NCBI RefSeq assembly: GCF_014650175.1
Contig: NZ_BMUL01000014.1
Location: 116,700 to 180,699, forward strand
Length of the DNA: 64,000 nucleotides
Source: Streptomyces termitum
Lineage (GTDB): Bacteria; Actinomycetota; Actinomycetes; Streptomycetales; Streptomycetaceae
Direction: 5' to 3'
Position numbers and translations under genes: made by a program. Each line of letters starts with the position of its first letter. Position 1 is the first letter of the stretch. This document shows positions 17,433-26,073 of the stretch, in pieces. Under the pieces are notes generated by a model. The model had not been told where the DNA came from. It ran no database searches and was given only the letters and a program-made list of their open reading frames with translations.

Positions 17433-17771
17433 CTAGAGGGCGTCCGGGCCGCGTTCGCCGGTGCGGACGCGGACGGCGGTCTCGACGGGGACGCTCCAGA
17501 CCTTCCCGTCGCCGATCTTGCCGGTGCGGGCGGCCTTGACGACGACGTCGATGAGCTGTTCGGCGTCCTCGTCCTCGACCAGGACCTCTATCCGGATCTT
17601 GGGGACGAGGTCGACGGTGTACTCGGCGCCCCGGTAGACCTCGGTGTGGCCGCGCTGGCGGCCGTATCCGCTGGCCTCGGTGACGGTGAGGCCGTGGACC
17701 CCGAAGGCCTGGAGGGCCTCCTTGATCTCGTCGAGCCGGTGGGGCTTGACGACGGCGGTGATGAGCTTCAT
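17433..17771 (-). CDS. glnK: Nitrogen regulatory protein PII (GlnK)
   Basis: A 112-residue PII signal protein that senses 2-oxoglutarate and ATP/ADP. The T-loop has Tyr46 and Tyr51 (EVYRGAEY); Tyr51 is the residue modified by GlnD in S. coelicolor. The C-terminal TGKIGDGKVWSVPVE signature is intact. Its ATG overlaps the TGA of amtB in an ATGA, so channel and regulator are made together. Expression should follow the GlnR-controlled amtB promoter. Confidence 0.97.
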   Translation of the reverse strand: MKLITAVVKPHRLDEIKEALQAFGVHGLTVTEASGYGRQRGHTEVYRGAEYTVDLVPKIRIEVLVEDEDAEQLIDVVVKAARTGKIGDGKVWSVPVETAVRVRTGERGPDAL

Positions 17772-19129
17772 GCGTCCACCTTCTGGTTCTTCGGCCGCGG
17801 GTTCTCCGCGGTGGCCGGCGCGGGGGCCGCGGGGGTGCGGCCGGAGGCTCCGCCGCCGGCTCCGCTGAAGTCGTAGGCGGTCTCGGCGTGCTCGACCTGG
17901 TCGATGCCGGAGACCTCGTCGTCCTCGTCGACCCGCATGCCCATGGTCCTGTCGATGATCAGGGCGAGGACCGCGGAGACGACCAGGGAGTAGGCGAGGA
18001 CGGCGCCGACGCCGACGGCCTGCTTGCCGAGCTGCTCCAGGCCGCCGCCGTAGAGGAGGCCCTTGGCGTCGGACTGGACGCCGCCGGTGGCGAAGAGGCC
18101 GACGAGGAGGGAGCCGATGACGCCGCCGACGAGGTGGACGCCGACGACGTCGAGGGAGTCGTCGTAGCCGAACCGGTACTTGAGGCCGACGGCCAGGGCG
18201 CAGACGAGTCCGGCGATCGCGCCGATGGCGAGGGCGCCGAGCGGGGAGCAGGAGCCGCCCGCGGGGGTGATGGCGACGAGTCCGGCGACGGCGCCGGAGG
18301 CGGCGCCGAGGGTGGTGAAGGCGCCGTGGCGGAGCTTCTCGTAGGCGAGCCAGGCGAGCATGGCGGCGCCGGTGGCGACCTGGGTGTTGACGAACATGAC
18401 GGCGCCCACGCCGTCGTCGTTGCCGAGCCAGGAGCCGGCGTTGAAGCCGAACCAGCCGAACCAGAGGAGGCCGGCGCCGAGCATGACGAGCGGGAGGCTG
18501 TGCGGGCGCATCGGGTCCTTCTTGAAGCCGACGCGCTTGCCGATGACGAGGATGACGCCGAGGGCGGCGGCGCCGGCGTTGATGTGGACGGCGGTGCCGC
18601 CGGCGAAGTCGATGACGCCCATCTCGAAGAGCCAGCCGCCGGTGCCCCAGACCCAGTGGGCGACGGGGAAGTAGACGACGGTGGCCCAGAGGGTGATGAA
18701 GAGGGCCCAGGCGGTGAACTTGACGCGGTCGGCGAGGGCGCCGCTGATGAGGGCCGGGGTGAGGACGGCGAACATGAGCTGGAAGACGGCGAAGACGTAG
18801 ACCGGGATGGTGTAGCCGTCCCAGAGTTCGGTGACGCCGATGCCGCTGAGGCCGAGGTAGTCGGTGGACCAGCCGACGACGGAGCCGATGTCGGTGCCGA
18901 AGGCGACGCTGAAGCCGTAGAGCACCCAGAGGACCGTGACGATCCCGAGGCTGATGAAGCTCATCATCAGCATGTTGAGGGTGGACTTGACGCGGACCAT
19001 GCCTCCGTAGAAGAAGGCGAGGGCCGGGGTCATCAGCATGACCAGGGCGGAGCAGATGAGCATGAACCCGGTGTTGGCGGCGGACAGCGCGGGGGCGTCC
19101 GCGGCCAGGGTCGTGACGGCTGGTGCCAT
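17768..19129 (-). CDS. amtB: Ammonium transporter AmtB
   Basis: An ammonium channel of 453 residues with about 11 membrane segments. The family signature around FFYGGMVRVKSTLNMLMMSF and DFAGGTAVHINAG is present, and the cytoplasmic tail is Gly/Pro/Ala-rich. The ATG at 19129 has GAGGAG upstream; a start at 19201 would add a Pro-rich non-conserved leader. It is first in amtB-glnK(-glnD), with a GlnR box about 96 bases upstream. Confidence 0.97.
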   Translation of the reverse strand: MAPAVTTLAADAPALSAANTGFMLICSALVMLMTPALAFFYGGMVRVKSTLNMLMMSFISLGIVTVLWVLYGFSVAFGTDIGSVVGWSTDYLGLSGIGVTELWDGYTIPVYVFAVFQLMFAVLTPALISGALADRVKFTAWALFITLWATVVYFPVAHWVWGTGGWLFEMGVIDFAGGTAVHINAGAAALGVILVIGKRVGFKKDPMRPHSLPLVMLGAGLLWFGWFGFNAGSWLGNDDGVGAVMFVNTQVATGAAMLAWLAYEKLRHGAFTTLGAASGAVAGLVAITPAGGSCSPLGALAIGAIAGLVCALAVGLKYRFGYDDSLDVVGVHLVGGVIGSLLVGLFATGGVQSDAKGLLYGGGLEQLGKQAVGVGAVLAYSLVVSAVLALIIDRTMGMRVDEDDEVSGIDQVEHAETAYDFSGAGGGASGRTPAAPAPATAENPRPKNQKVDA

Positions 19130-19476
19130 CGGCGTCTCCTCGTCGTCGGGTCCGGCCGGGGCGGGGCCGGTGGGCGGGCGGCCGGAGGGTCGGCCGGTCA
19201 TGCGCCAGAGATTCGCGCGGCGCGGTTTCCGCCGATGCCGCTCGGTGTTTCGGAGCGGTGACGAAGGAGGAGGGCGTGTTACGCCGCCGTGAACGGCGGG
19301 GCGCGGGGCCGGGGGCGTGCGGCGGCGGGCGGCGGCGGTCCGGGGGAAAGGAACCGGCCGCGCGGGCCGTCCGTGTCACCTGTGCGGCGGGGGAGCCGAG
19401 TCGGGCGGTACGGGACGGCCTGCGCGGCCGGGGCGGGGTGGGCCCGCGGGGCGGGCCGGAGGGGGTGGGGCGGGGC
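19130..19476. other. Intergenic region between nsdA and amtB
   Basis: These 347 bases carry the GlnR box (19225-19262) and a small GC hairpin (about 19284-19299) that may end nsdA transcription. No coding sequence is apparent. Confidence 0.6.
19225..19262 (-). promoter_or_regulatory. GlnR binding site upstream of amtB
   Basis: On the minus strand the sequence reads GTCAC-n6-GAAAC-n6-CGGCA-n6-GAAAC. This fits the Streptomyces GlnR consensus of alternating GTnAC and GAAAC half sites with six-base spacers; the first pair and the last half site match fully and the third is degenerate. It places amtB-glnK under activation by GlnR in nitrogen limitation. Confidence 0.88.
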
Positions 19477-20946
19477 TCAGACGGCTTCGGCGGATTCGGG
19501 CAGGAGCTGGGTGAGCCGGTCGGTGAGCTGGACGACCTCGGCGATGTCGCCGTAGTCGCGGGCGGCGGTGTCGACGGTCTTGCGGAGGCGGTTGTTGACG
19601 CGCTCGGAGCGGATGGAGCGGGCGACCCCGAGGGCCTGCTCGGCGAGGACGACGGACTGCTCGGGTTCGCGCTTGAGCAGGTGGACGGTGGCCATGCCGA
19701 TGAGGTTGAGGGCGTAGGAGCGCTTGTGGGCGGTGTCCTTGGCGAAGAGGGCGACGGCCCGCTCCATGACGGGCTCGGCGAGGGAGGCGTAGGTCGGGGA
19801 GCGGCCGGCGACGTAGGCGAGGTCGCGGTAGGAGTGGGAGTTCTCGCCGTTGAGCTCGGCCTCGGTGAAGAAGCGGATCCAGTCGGGATCGGGCTCGGCC
19901 TCCAGCCCGGCGTCGGAGAAGGTGTCCTCGGCCATCCGGACGGCCCGCTTGCACTTGGAGGGCTGGCCCATGTTGGCGTAGGCGCGGGCCTCCATCGCAT
20001 ACAGCATGGCCTGGGTGCGGGCGGTGGCGCAGTCCCGGCTGCCGTACTGGGCGAGGTGGATGAGTTCGAGGGCGTCGTCGGGGCGGCCGAGGTGGATCAT
20101 CTGCCGGCTCATGGAGGAGAGGATGTACGAGCCGAGGGGCTTGTCGCCGGCCTCCTTGGCGGCGTGCAGGGCGAGGACGAAGTACTTCTGGGCGGTGGGC
20201 TGGAGGCCGACGTCGTAGCTCATCCAGCCGGCGAGTTCGGCGAGTTCGGCGGCGACGGTGAAGAGGCGCTTGGCGGTGGCCGGCGGGTGGGCCTCCTGGA
20301 GGAGGTCGGTGACCTCGTGGAGCTGGCCGACGACGGCCTTGCGGCGCAGTCCGCCGCCGGACTGGGCGTCCCAGGTGCGGAACATGGAGATGGTGGATTC
20401 GAGGAGGTCGAGTTCCATCGGAGAGAGCCGGCGGGGGCGGCGGGCCTCGGTGCCGGCGGCTCCGGCCTCGCCGGCGGGGGTGGGCACCAGCCAGCGCTGC
20501 ATGGGCTCGATGAGGGCGGGTCCCGCGGCGAGCTGGAGCGAGGAGCCGAGGAAGCCGCGCCGGGCGAGCATGAGGTCGCTGCGGGAGAACTCGCTGAGCA
20601 GGGAGACGGTCTGCGGGCCGGCCCAGGGGAGGTCGACGCCGGAGACGGAGGGCGACTGGTGGGCGGCGCGCAGGCCGAGGTCCTCGACGGCGACGACGGA
20701 GCCGAAGCGCTCGGAGAAGAGTTCGGAGAGGATCCGCGGGATGGGTTCGCGGGGCTGTTCGCCGTCGAGCCAGCGGCGGACGCGGGAGGTGTCGGTGGAG
20801 ACGTGGTGGGCGCCCATCTGGCGGGCTCTGCGGTTGACCTGGCGGGCCAGTTCGCCCTTGGACCAGCCGCTGCGGACGAACCAGGAGCCGAGGCGCTCGT
20901 TGGGGCGCTTGCCGGCGGTCGTGCCGTCTGTGCCGTTGCCGCCCAC
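19477..20946 (-). CDS. nsdA: NsdA, negative regulator of sporulation and antibiotic production
   Basis: A protein of about 489 residues matching NsdA, which in S. coelicolor represses differentiation and antibiotic synthesis. The first 100 residues look like an HTH-type region (ERLGSWFVRSGWSKGELARQ; TDTSRVRRWLDGEQPREPIP), and the rest is helical and TPR-like (SYDVGLQPTAQKYFVLALHA, AYANMGQPSKCKRAVRMAE). I chose the GTG at 20946 (VGGNGTDG), just before the conserved region; a GTG 18 bases upstream is possible. The gene lies immediately upstream of the amtB module, as in S. coelicolor. Confidence 0.88.
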   Translation of the reverse strand: MGGNGTDGTTAGKRPNERLGSWFVRSGWSKGELARQVNRRARQMGAHHVSTDTSRVRRWLDGEQPREPIPRILSELFSERFGSVVAVEDLGLRAAHQSPSVSGVDLPWAGPQTVSLLSEFSRSDLMLARRGFLGSSLQLAAGPALIEPMQRWLVPTPAGEAGAAGTEARRPRRLSPMELDLLESTISMFRTWDAQSGGGLRRKAVVGQLHEVTDLLQEAHPPATAKRLFTVAAELAELAGWMSYDVGLQPTAQKYFVLALHAAKEAGDKPLGSYILSSMSRQMIHLGRPDDALELIHLAQYGSRDCATARTQAMLYAMEARAYANMGQPSKCKRAVRMAEDTFSDAGLEAEPDPDWIRFFTEAELNGENSHSYRDLAYVAGRSPTYASLAEPVMERAVALFAKDTAHKRSYALNLIGMATVHLLKREPEQSVVLAEQALGVARSIRSERVNNRLRKTVDTAARDYGDIAEVVQLTDRLTQLLPESAEAV

Positions 20947-21443
20947 GGGAACGCCCCCATCCACCTGATTGCCTGTCGTGCGAACCCTTACCAGAATGCC
21001 CTGTCGCGCGGCAGTCCGCCCGGGGTTCCCACTCCTTCGAACTGGAAACCGGGTTGCCTCCGGCATACCCGCCCGCGGACACCCCCCTGGGGCTCGGGAT
21101 ACCGAAAGTAATCCTACGATCACCCCTGCCGTGAGGGCGTTTCAAGAAACGCCACCATTCGCCACCCCTTCGGGGGAACGCGCCGGGCCCTCTTCGCGAT
21201 TCACTTGACAGGCGGCGACCGGGAGTTGGCGGACGGGAGCACGAGGAGGCGCGCGCGACGGTGCGCACCACCCCGTCCACGACCGCGCGCCACTCTTCCG
21301 TGGGAACGGAGGGAACGCGGGGCCGCGGAGGCATGGAAGCACGAGCACACCAGAGCACGGCAAACCGAGGGCGGCGCATCACTCTTCGTAGTGGTGGTGT
21401 GCCGGGTCGTAACCACCGGAGCGTCCGACCCGTTGGAGGGGGC
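20947..21443. other. Divergent intergenic region nsdA / Prim-Pol gene
   Basis: These 497 bases serve two divergent genes. They contain a perfect 18-base inverted repeat (21136-21153), and TTGACA at 21205 without a clear -10 partner. Local GC is lower than in the neighbours. I see no convincing ORF. Confidence 0.6.
21136..21153. promoter_or_regulatory. Perfect inverted repeat, candidate operator
   Basis: GGCGTTTC-AA-GAAACGCC is a perfect palindrome with 8-base arms about 190 bases upstream of nsdA and 290 upstream of the Prim-Pol gene. The binding protein is unknown. Confidence 0.5.
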
Positions 21444-22094
21444 ATGGGTTTCACGATCGGCGGCATTCGTGAGATGCGGTCCGGCTCACGGCGCCGCGCA
21501 CGCACCACCGAGTGCACCGCGGTGGCCGAGTACACCGGACTGTGGGGCTGGGACGTCCAGCCCGGCGCGCGGGCCGCGGGCGGCCAGTGCTCCTGCGGCG
21601 ACCGGGCCTGTACGGCCCCCGGCGCGCATCCCCTCTCCTTCGCGCCGCCCGTTCCGGCGGGCGCGGCGCTCGACGACGTGACCAGGGCCTGGTCGGCGTA
21701 CCCCGGGGCGGCGCTGATGCTGCCGGTGGGCCGCGCCTTCGACGTCATCGAGGTCGCCGAGGCGGCGGGCCGGCGGGCGCTGGTCCGGATGGAGCGGATG
21801 GGGCTGCCGCTGGGGCCGGTCTGCGCGACCCCGACCGGCCGGGCCCGGTTCTTCGTCGCGCCGGGCGCGGCGGCCGAGCTGCCCCGGCTGCTGTACCGGA
21901 TGGGCTGGGACGACGCCGACCTCGACCTGCACTGCCTGGGGCCGGGCACCCACATCACCGCTCCCCCGTCGCAGCTGGGCGGCTTCGGTCCGGTGCACTG
22001 GCTGCGGGCGCCGACGCTGGACACGGCGGGGGCGCCGCCGCAGGCCCGGCTGCTGCTCGGCACGCTCGCGTACATGTGCCACCGGACCGCCTAG
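21444..22094 (+). CDS. Bifunctional DNA primase/polymerase N-terminal (Prim-Pol) domain protein
   Basis: A 216-residue protein resembling a single Prim-Pol (AEP-like) domain. It starts MGFTIGGIREMRSGSRRR, contains the CSCG...C pair (QCSCGDRACTAPGAHP) common in this family, then FDVIEVAEAAG where the catalytic acid cluster is expected, and ends HITAPPSQLGGFGPVHWL. The usual D-x-D/E pattern is present only as D-V-I-E, so polymerase activity is uncertain. No helicase domain or replicon genes surround it. GGAGG precedes the ATG at good spacing. Its stable place next to nsdA in streptomycetes suggests a chromosomal role that is not known. Confidence 0.78.
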   Translation: MGFTIGGIREMRSGSRRRARTTECTAVAEYTGLWGWDVQPGARAAGGQCSCGDRACTAPGAHPLSFAPPVPAGAALDDVTRAWSAYPGAALMLPVGRAFDVIEVAEAAGRRALVRMERMGLPLGPVCATPTGRARFFVAPGAAAELPRLLYRMGWDDADLDLHCLGPGTHITAPPSQLGGFGPVHWLRAPTLDTAGAPPQARLLLGTLAYMCHRTA

Positions 22095-22140
22095 GCGTAT
22101 CTCCGCGGCGCCGCGCCCCCACCCCTCCCCGGGGCGCGCG

Positions 22141-22182
22141 TACGGAAAGGCCCCCTCCCGAGCGGGAGGGGGCCTTTCCGTA
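22141..22182. terminator. Bidirectional terminator between Prim-Pol gene and ftsY
   Basis: A perfect inverted repeat with 20-base arms and a two-base centre (TACGGAAAGGCCCCCTCCCG and its complement). It lies between convergent stop codons and ends AAAGG/CCTTT on each side, so it should work in both directions. Confidence 0.92.
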
Positions 22183-22204
22183 TGGAGACCCGGGGGCCGG
22201 GGCG

Positions 22205-23428
22205 TCAGTCGCCGATCAGGGCGTCGACGAAGGCGGCCGGCTCGAAGGGGGCCAGGTCGTCCGGGCCCTCGCCCAGGCCGACCAGCTTGACCGGGACGCC
22301 CAGCTCGCGCTGGACGGCGACGACGATGCCGCCCTTGGCGGTGCCGTCCAGCTTGGTCAGGACGATGCCGGTGATGTCCACGACCTCGGCGAAGACGCGG
22401 GCCTGGATGAGGCCGTTCTGGCCGGTGGTGGCGTCGAGGACGAGGAGGATCTCGTCGAGCGGGCCGTGCTTCTCGACGACCCGCTTGACCTTGCCCAGCT
22501 CGTCCATGAGGCCGGTCTTGGTGTGCAGCCGGCCGGCGGTGTCGACGAGGACGACGTCGGCCTTCTCGGCGATGCCCTCCTTGACCGCGTCGAAGGCGAT
22601 CGAGGCCGGGTCGCCGCCCTCGGGGCCGCGCACGGTGCGGGCGCCGACCCGGTCGCCCCAGGTCTGGAGCTGGTCGGCGGCGGCGGCGCGGAAGGTGTCG
22701 GCCGCGCCGAGGACGACGGACTTGCCGTCCGCGACGAGGACGCGGGCCAGCTTGCCGGTGGTGGTGGTCTTCCCGGTGCCGTTGACGCCGACGACCATGA
22801 CCACGCCCGGGGTGTCCTCGGGGCTCTCCGTGTGCACGGTGCGGTCGTAGTCGCCGAGGAGGGCGATCAGCTCCTCGCGGAGCAGGCCGCGCAGCTCCTC
22901 GGGGGTGCGGGTGCCGAGCACCTTGACGCGCTCGCGCAGCCGCTCGACCAGTTCCTGGGTGGGGGCGACGCCGACGTCGGCGGTGAGGAGGGTCTCCTCG
23001 ATCTCCTCCCAGGTGTCCTCGTCCAGGTGCTCGCGGGAGAGCAGGGTCAGCAGACCCTTGCCCAGCGAGTTCTGGGAGCGGGCGAGGCGGGCCCGGAGCC
23101 GGACCAACCGGCCGGCGGTGGGCTCCGGGACCTCGATCTCGGGGGCGGGCGCCTCCGCGACGACCGGGTCCTCGACCGCGGCGGGGGCCTCGGCGGCCTC
23201 CTCGGCGGTGGGGAGGCCGACCTCCTCGACGGTGCGGCGTGGTTCTTCCCGCGGCGTCTCCGCCTCGTCGCCGACGTGCGGCTCGGCGGGCGGAGCGGTG
23301 ATGGTCGGCGGGGTGGACGGCGGCTCGGCCGGCGGCAGCTGCTTCTTCTTGCGACCGCTGATCACGAGCCCGCTCGTCACGGCGACCGCGACGACCAGAG
23401 CGATGACTACAGCAAGGATGAGTTCCAT
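22205..23428 (-). CDS. ftsY: Signal recognition particle receptor FtsY
   Basis: FtsY, 407 residues. An N-terminal hydrophobic segment (MELILAVVIALVVAVAVTSG) is followed by a basic RKKKQ and a Pro/Glu-rich acidic A-domain, then the NG domain with G1 GVNGTGKTTTTGK, DTAGR and TKLDGTAKGG. Unlike the peripheral E. coli FtsY, this actinobacterial type has a true N-terminal membrane anchor. The ATG at 23428 starts exactly at the anchor. It partners Ffh, encoded at 13,014-14,567. Confidence 0.96.
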   Translation of the reverse strand: MELILAVVIALVVAVAVTSGLVISGRKKKQLPPAEPPSTPPTITAPPAEPHVGDEAETPREEPRRTVEEVGLPTAEEAAEAPAAVEDPVVAEAPAPEIEVPEPTAGRLVRLRARLARSQNSLGKGLLTLLSREHLDEDTWEEIEETLLTADVGVAPTQELVERLRERVKVLGTRTPEELRGLLREELIALLGDYDRTVHTESPEDTPGVVMVVGVNGTGKTTTTGKLARVLVADGKSVVLGAADTFRAAAADQLQTWGDRVGARTVRGPEGGDPASIAFDAVKEGIAEKADVVLVDTAGRLHTKTGLMDELGKVKRVVEKHGPLDEILLVLDATTGQNGLIQARVFAEVVDITGIVLTKLDGTAKGGIVVAVQRELGVPVKLVGLGEGPDDLAPFEPAAFVDALIGD

Positions 23429-23498
23429 AACCCGTCCAGTATCGGCCACGCGCCCCTTCGCGCGGCGCGGACGCGGGGCAGGTCGCACCCGTTCTCAT

Positions 23499-23513
23499 CT
23501 GACGGCACGTCAG
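23499..23513. promoter_or_regulatory. Inverted repeat upstream of the LLM oxidoreductase
   Basis: CTGACG-gca-CGTCAG is a perfect 6-base inverted repeat 45 bases before the LLM gene, next to a TATGGT at 23515 that could serve as a -10 element. An operator role is inferred. Confidence 0.45.
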
Positions 23514-23557
23514 CTATGGTCGCCCCTCGCCGGCAGCCGAGCCCCGGAGGGGACCCC

Positions 23558-24532
23558 ATGGCCTTCAGCGTCGTACGGTTCAACCTCGTCGCCCCGCACG
23601 CCGCCCCCGACGCCCTCGCGGAGCGGTACCGCGCCGCCCTGGCCATGGCCGCGTACGCCGACGGGCACGGGGTGGACACGGTGCAGACCGAGGAGCACCA
23701 CGGCGTCGCGGACAACTGGCTCCCCTCCCCCTTCGTCTTCGCGGGCGCCGTCTTCGGCGCCACCCGGCGGATCGCGGTCACCGTCTCCGCGATCATCGGC
23801 CCGCTGCACGATCCGCTGCGGCTCGCGGAGGACGTCGCGGTGCTCGACCTGCTGAGCGGGGGCCGGCTGGTGACGGTGGCGGGGATCGGCTACCGGCCGG
23901 AGGAGTACGAGGAGCGCGGGGTCGACTGGGGGCGGCGCGGGAGGCTTCAGGACGAGCTCCTGGAGACCCTGCTCGCCGCGTGGACCGGGGAGCCCTTCAC
24001 GTACCGGGGCCGTACCGTACGGGTCACCCCGCGGCCCTTCACCCGGCCGCACCCGCCGCTGCTCGTCGGGGGCTCCTCGAAGGCGGCGGCGCGGCGGGCG
24101 GCCCGGCTGGGGCTGCCGTTCTTCCCCTCCGCGCACCTGCCGGAGCTGGAGGCGTACTACCGGGCGCGGTGCGCGGAGTACGGCACCGACGGGTGGACGA
24201 TGATGCCCGGCCGGGAGACTCCGCTGCTGCACGTCTCCGAGGACCCGGACCGGACCTGGGCGGAGTACGGGGAGCACTTCCTGCACGAGGCCAGGACCTA
24301 CGCCTCCTGGCAGTCGAAGGACATCCGGTCGGCGGTGCGGTCGGCGGCGACGAGCGTGGCGGAGCTGCGGGCGGAGGGGGTGTACCGGGTGGTGACGCCG
24401 GAGGAGTGCGCGGGGCTGGGCCTGGAGAGCCTGGTGCTGCACCCGCTGTGCGGCGGGATGCCGGTGGAGGAGGGGTGGCGGAGCCTGCGGCTGTTCTGCG
24501 ACGAGGTGCTGCCGGGGCTCCGGACCCCCTGA
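23558..24532 (+). CDS. LLM class flavin-dependent oxidoreductase
   Basis: A 324-residue luciferase-like monooxygenase-family protein using FMN or F420. Family features: N-terminal FNLVAP strand, TEEHHGVADNW, the SGGRLVTVAGIGYRPEEYE core, and the PPLLVGGSSKAAARRAARLG phosphate-binding region. The substrate is unknown. CGGAGGGG precedes the ATG. It converges on glcP with a gap of nine bases. A cofC gene for F420 synthesis lies 24 kb to the right, but nothing links the two directly. Confidence 0.9.
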   Translation: MAFSVVRFNLVAPHAAPDALAERYRAALAMAAYADGHGVDTVQTEEHHGVADNWLPSPFVFAGAVFGATRRIAVTVSAIIGPLHDPLRLAEDVAVLDLLSGGRLVTVAGIGYRPEEYEERGVDWGRRGRLQDELLETLLAAWTGEPFTYRGRTVRVTPRPFTRPHPPLLVGGSSKAAARRAARLGLPFFPSAHLPELEAYYRARCAEYGTDGWTMMPGRETPLLHVSEDPDRTWAEYGEHFLHEARTYASWQSKDIRSAVRSAATSVAELRAEGVYRVVTPEECAGLGLESLVLHPLCGGMPVEEGWRSLRLFCDEVLPGLRTP

Positions 24533-24541
24533 TCCGGCCGG

Positions 24542-25972
24542 TCAGCCCATCTCCTCCAGGGCCTTGCCCTTGGTCTCCTTCACGAAGAGGAGCACGAAGG
24601 GGATGGAGAGGACGGCGAAGACCGCGTAGATGACGTAGGTGCCGGAGAGGTTCCAGTCGGAGAGCGACGGGAAGCTGGCGGTGATGGCCCAGTTGGCGAG
24701 CCACTGGGCGGAGGCGGCGACGCCGAGGGCGGCGGCGCGGATCCGGTTGGGGAACATCTCGCCGAGGAAGACCCAGACCACCACGCCCCAGGAGAGGGCG
24801 AAGAAGAGGACGAAGACGTGGGCGGCGACGAGCGCCACGACGCCCTGGGTGTTGGGGAGCTTGCCGTCGACGAGGTCGGCGGAGAAGGCCCACGCCTCGA
24901 AGGCGAGGGCGACGGCCATGCCGGCGGAGCCGACGAGGGCGAGCGGCCGGCGGCCGACCCGGTCGACGAGGACCATCGCGATGACGGTGCCGATGATGTT
25001 GATGATCGACGTGGTGAACGAGTAGAAGAACGAGCTCGACGGGTCGATGCCGACGGACTGCCAGAGCGTCGCGGAGTAGTAGAAGGCGACGTTGATGCCG
25101 ACGAGCTGCTGGAAGACGGAGAGGCCGATGCCGACCCAGACGATGGGGAGCAGGCTGAAGCGGCTGCCGGGGACCAGCAGGTCGCGGAAGGTCGACTTGT
25201 GCTCGCGGCGCATGGCCTGCTCGATCTCGGCGACCCGGTGGTCGAGGTCCACGCTCTCGCCCTCGACCTCGGCGAGGACCTCCTTGGCGCGGTCGGTGCG
25301 GCCGACGGAGATGAGGAAGCGCGGGGACTCGGGGATCGCGAAGGAGAGCAGGCCGTAGAGGAGGGCGGGGACGACCATGACGCCGAGCATCCACTGCCAC
25401 GCCTCCAGGCCGCCGATCTTGCCGCGCTGGTCGCCGTCGGCGAGCTGGAGGATGCCGTAGTTGACGAGCTGGGAGATGGCGATGCCGATGACGATGGCGG
25501 CCTGCTGGAAGGAGCCGAGGCGGCCGCGGTAGGCGGCGGGGGCGACCTCGGCGATGTAGGCGGGGCCGATGACGGAGGCCATGCCGATGGCGAAGCCGCC
25601 GATGATGCGCCACATCGCGAGGTCCCAGAGCGCGAAGGGGAGGGCGGAGCCGACGGCGCTGATGGAGAAGAGGACGGCGGCGATCTGCATGCAGCGGATG
25701 CGGCCGATGCGGTCGGCGATCCGGCCGGCGGTGGCGGCGCCGATGGCGCAGCCGATGAGGGCGATGGCGATGACCTGGGCGAGGGTGGCGGAGCCGATGT
25801 CGTAGCGGTCGCGGATGGCCTCGACGGCGCCGTTGATGACGGAGCTGTCGTAGCCGAAGAGGAAGCCGCCCATGGCCGCGGAGGCGGTGATGAAGATGAC
25901 GTGCCCGAGGTGGTCCGGGTGGGCCGCCCGGCCTTCGGAGGGCGGCGGGGGAACCTTCTCCGCGTTGGTCAC
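24542..25972 (-). CDS. glcP: Sugar porter (MFS), GlcP-type glucose permease
   Basis: A 476-residue 12-TM major facilitator of the sugar porter family. Signatures: GGFLFGYDSSVINGA in TM1, the loop RIADRIGRIRC, PESPRFL after TM6, GINVAFYYSATLWQS in TM7, DRVGRRPLAL and the C-terminal PETKG-like KETKGK. Streptomyces coelicolor takes up glucose through GlcP, and one of its two copies (glcP1) lies beside smc as this gene does, so I infer glucose-proton symport. No carbon-catabolite operator was identified in its 101-base leader. Confidence 0.9.
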   Translation of the reverse strand: MTNAEKVPPPPSEGRAAHPDHLGHVIFITASAAMGGFLFGYDSSVINGAVEAIRDRYDIGSATLAQVIAIALIGCAIGAATAGRIADRIGRIRCMQIAAVLFSISAVGSALPFALWDLAMWRIIGGFAIGMASVIGPAYIAEVAPAAYRGRLGSFQQAAIVIGIAISQLVNYGILQLADGDQRGKIGGLEAWQWMLGVMVVPALLYGLLSFAIPESPRFLISVGRTDRAKEVLAEVEGESVDLDHRVAEIEQAMRREHKSTFRDLLVPGSRFSLLPIVWVGIGLSVFQQLVGINVAFYYSATLWQSVGIDPSSSFFYSFTTSIINIIGTVIAMVLVDRVGRRPLALVGSAGMAVALAFEAWAFSADLVDGKLPNTQGVVALVAAHVFVLFFALSWGVVVWVFLGEMFPNRIRAAALGVAASAQWLANWAITASFPSLSDWNLSGTYVIYAVFAVLSIPFVLLFVKETKGKALEEMG

Positions 25973-26073
25973 ATGGACTCCTCGGTGTGGCGGTCCGGCG
26001 GTCGCCCGGAGCTCCGGGGGGTTCCGGATACCCGGGATCCCCAGTTCCGCACACCTTTCGTCCGGCCACCACT

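Noticed and set aside
14134..17436. A 1100-codon plus-strand open frame opposite glnD and ffh
   Set aside because: Gly/Glu/Ala-rich low-complexity translation without motifs; glnD and ffh explain the DNA.
21444..22094. Prim-Pol gene as a sign of an integrated plasmid or phage
   Set aside because: No integrase, helicase, attachment site or base-composition change around it; neighbours are core genes in the usual Streptomyces order.
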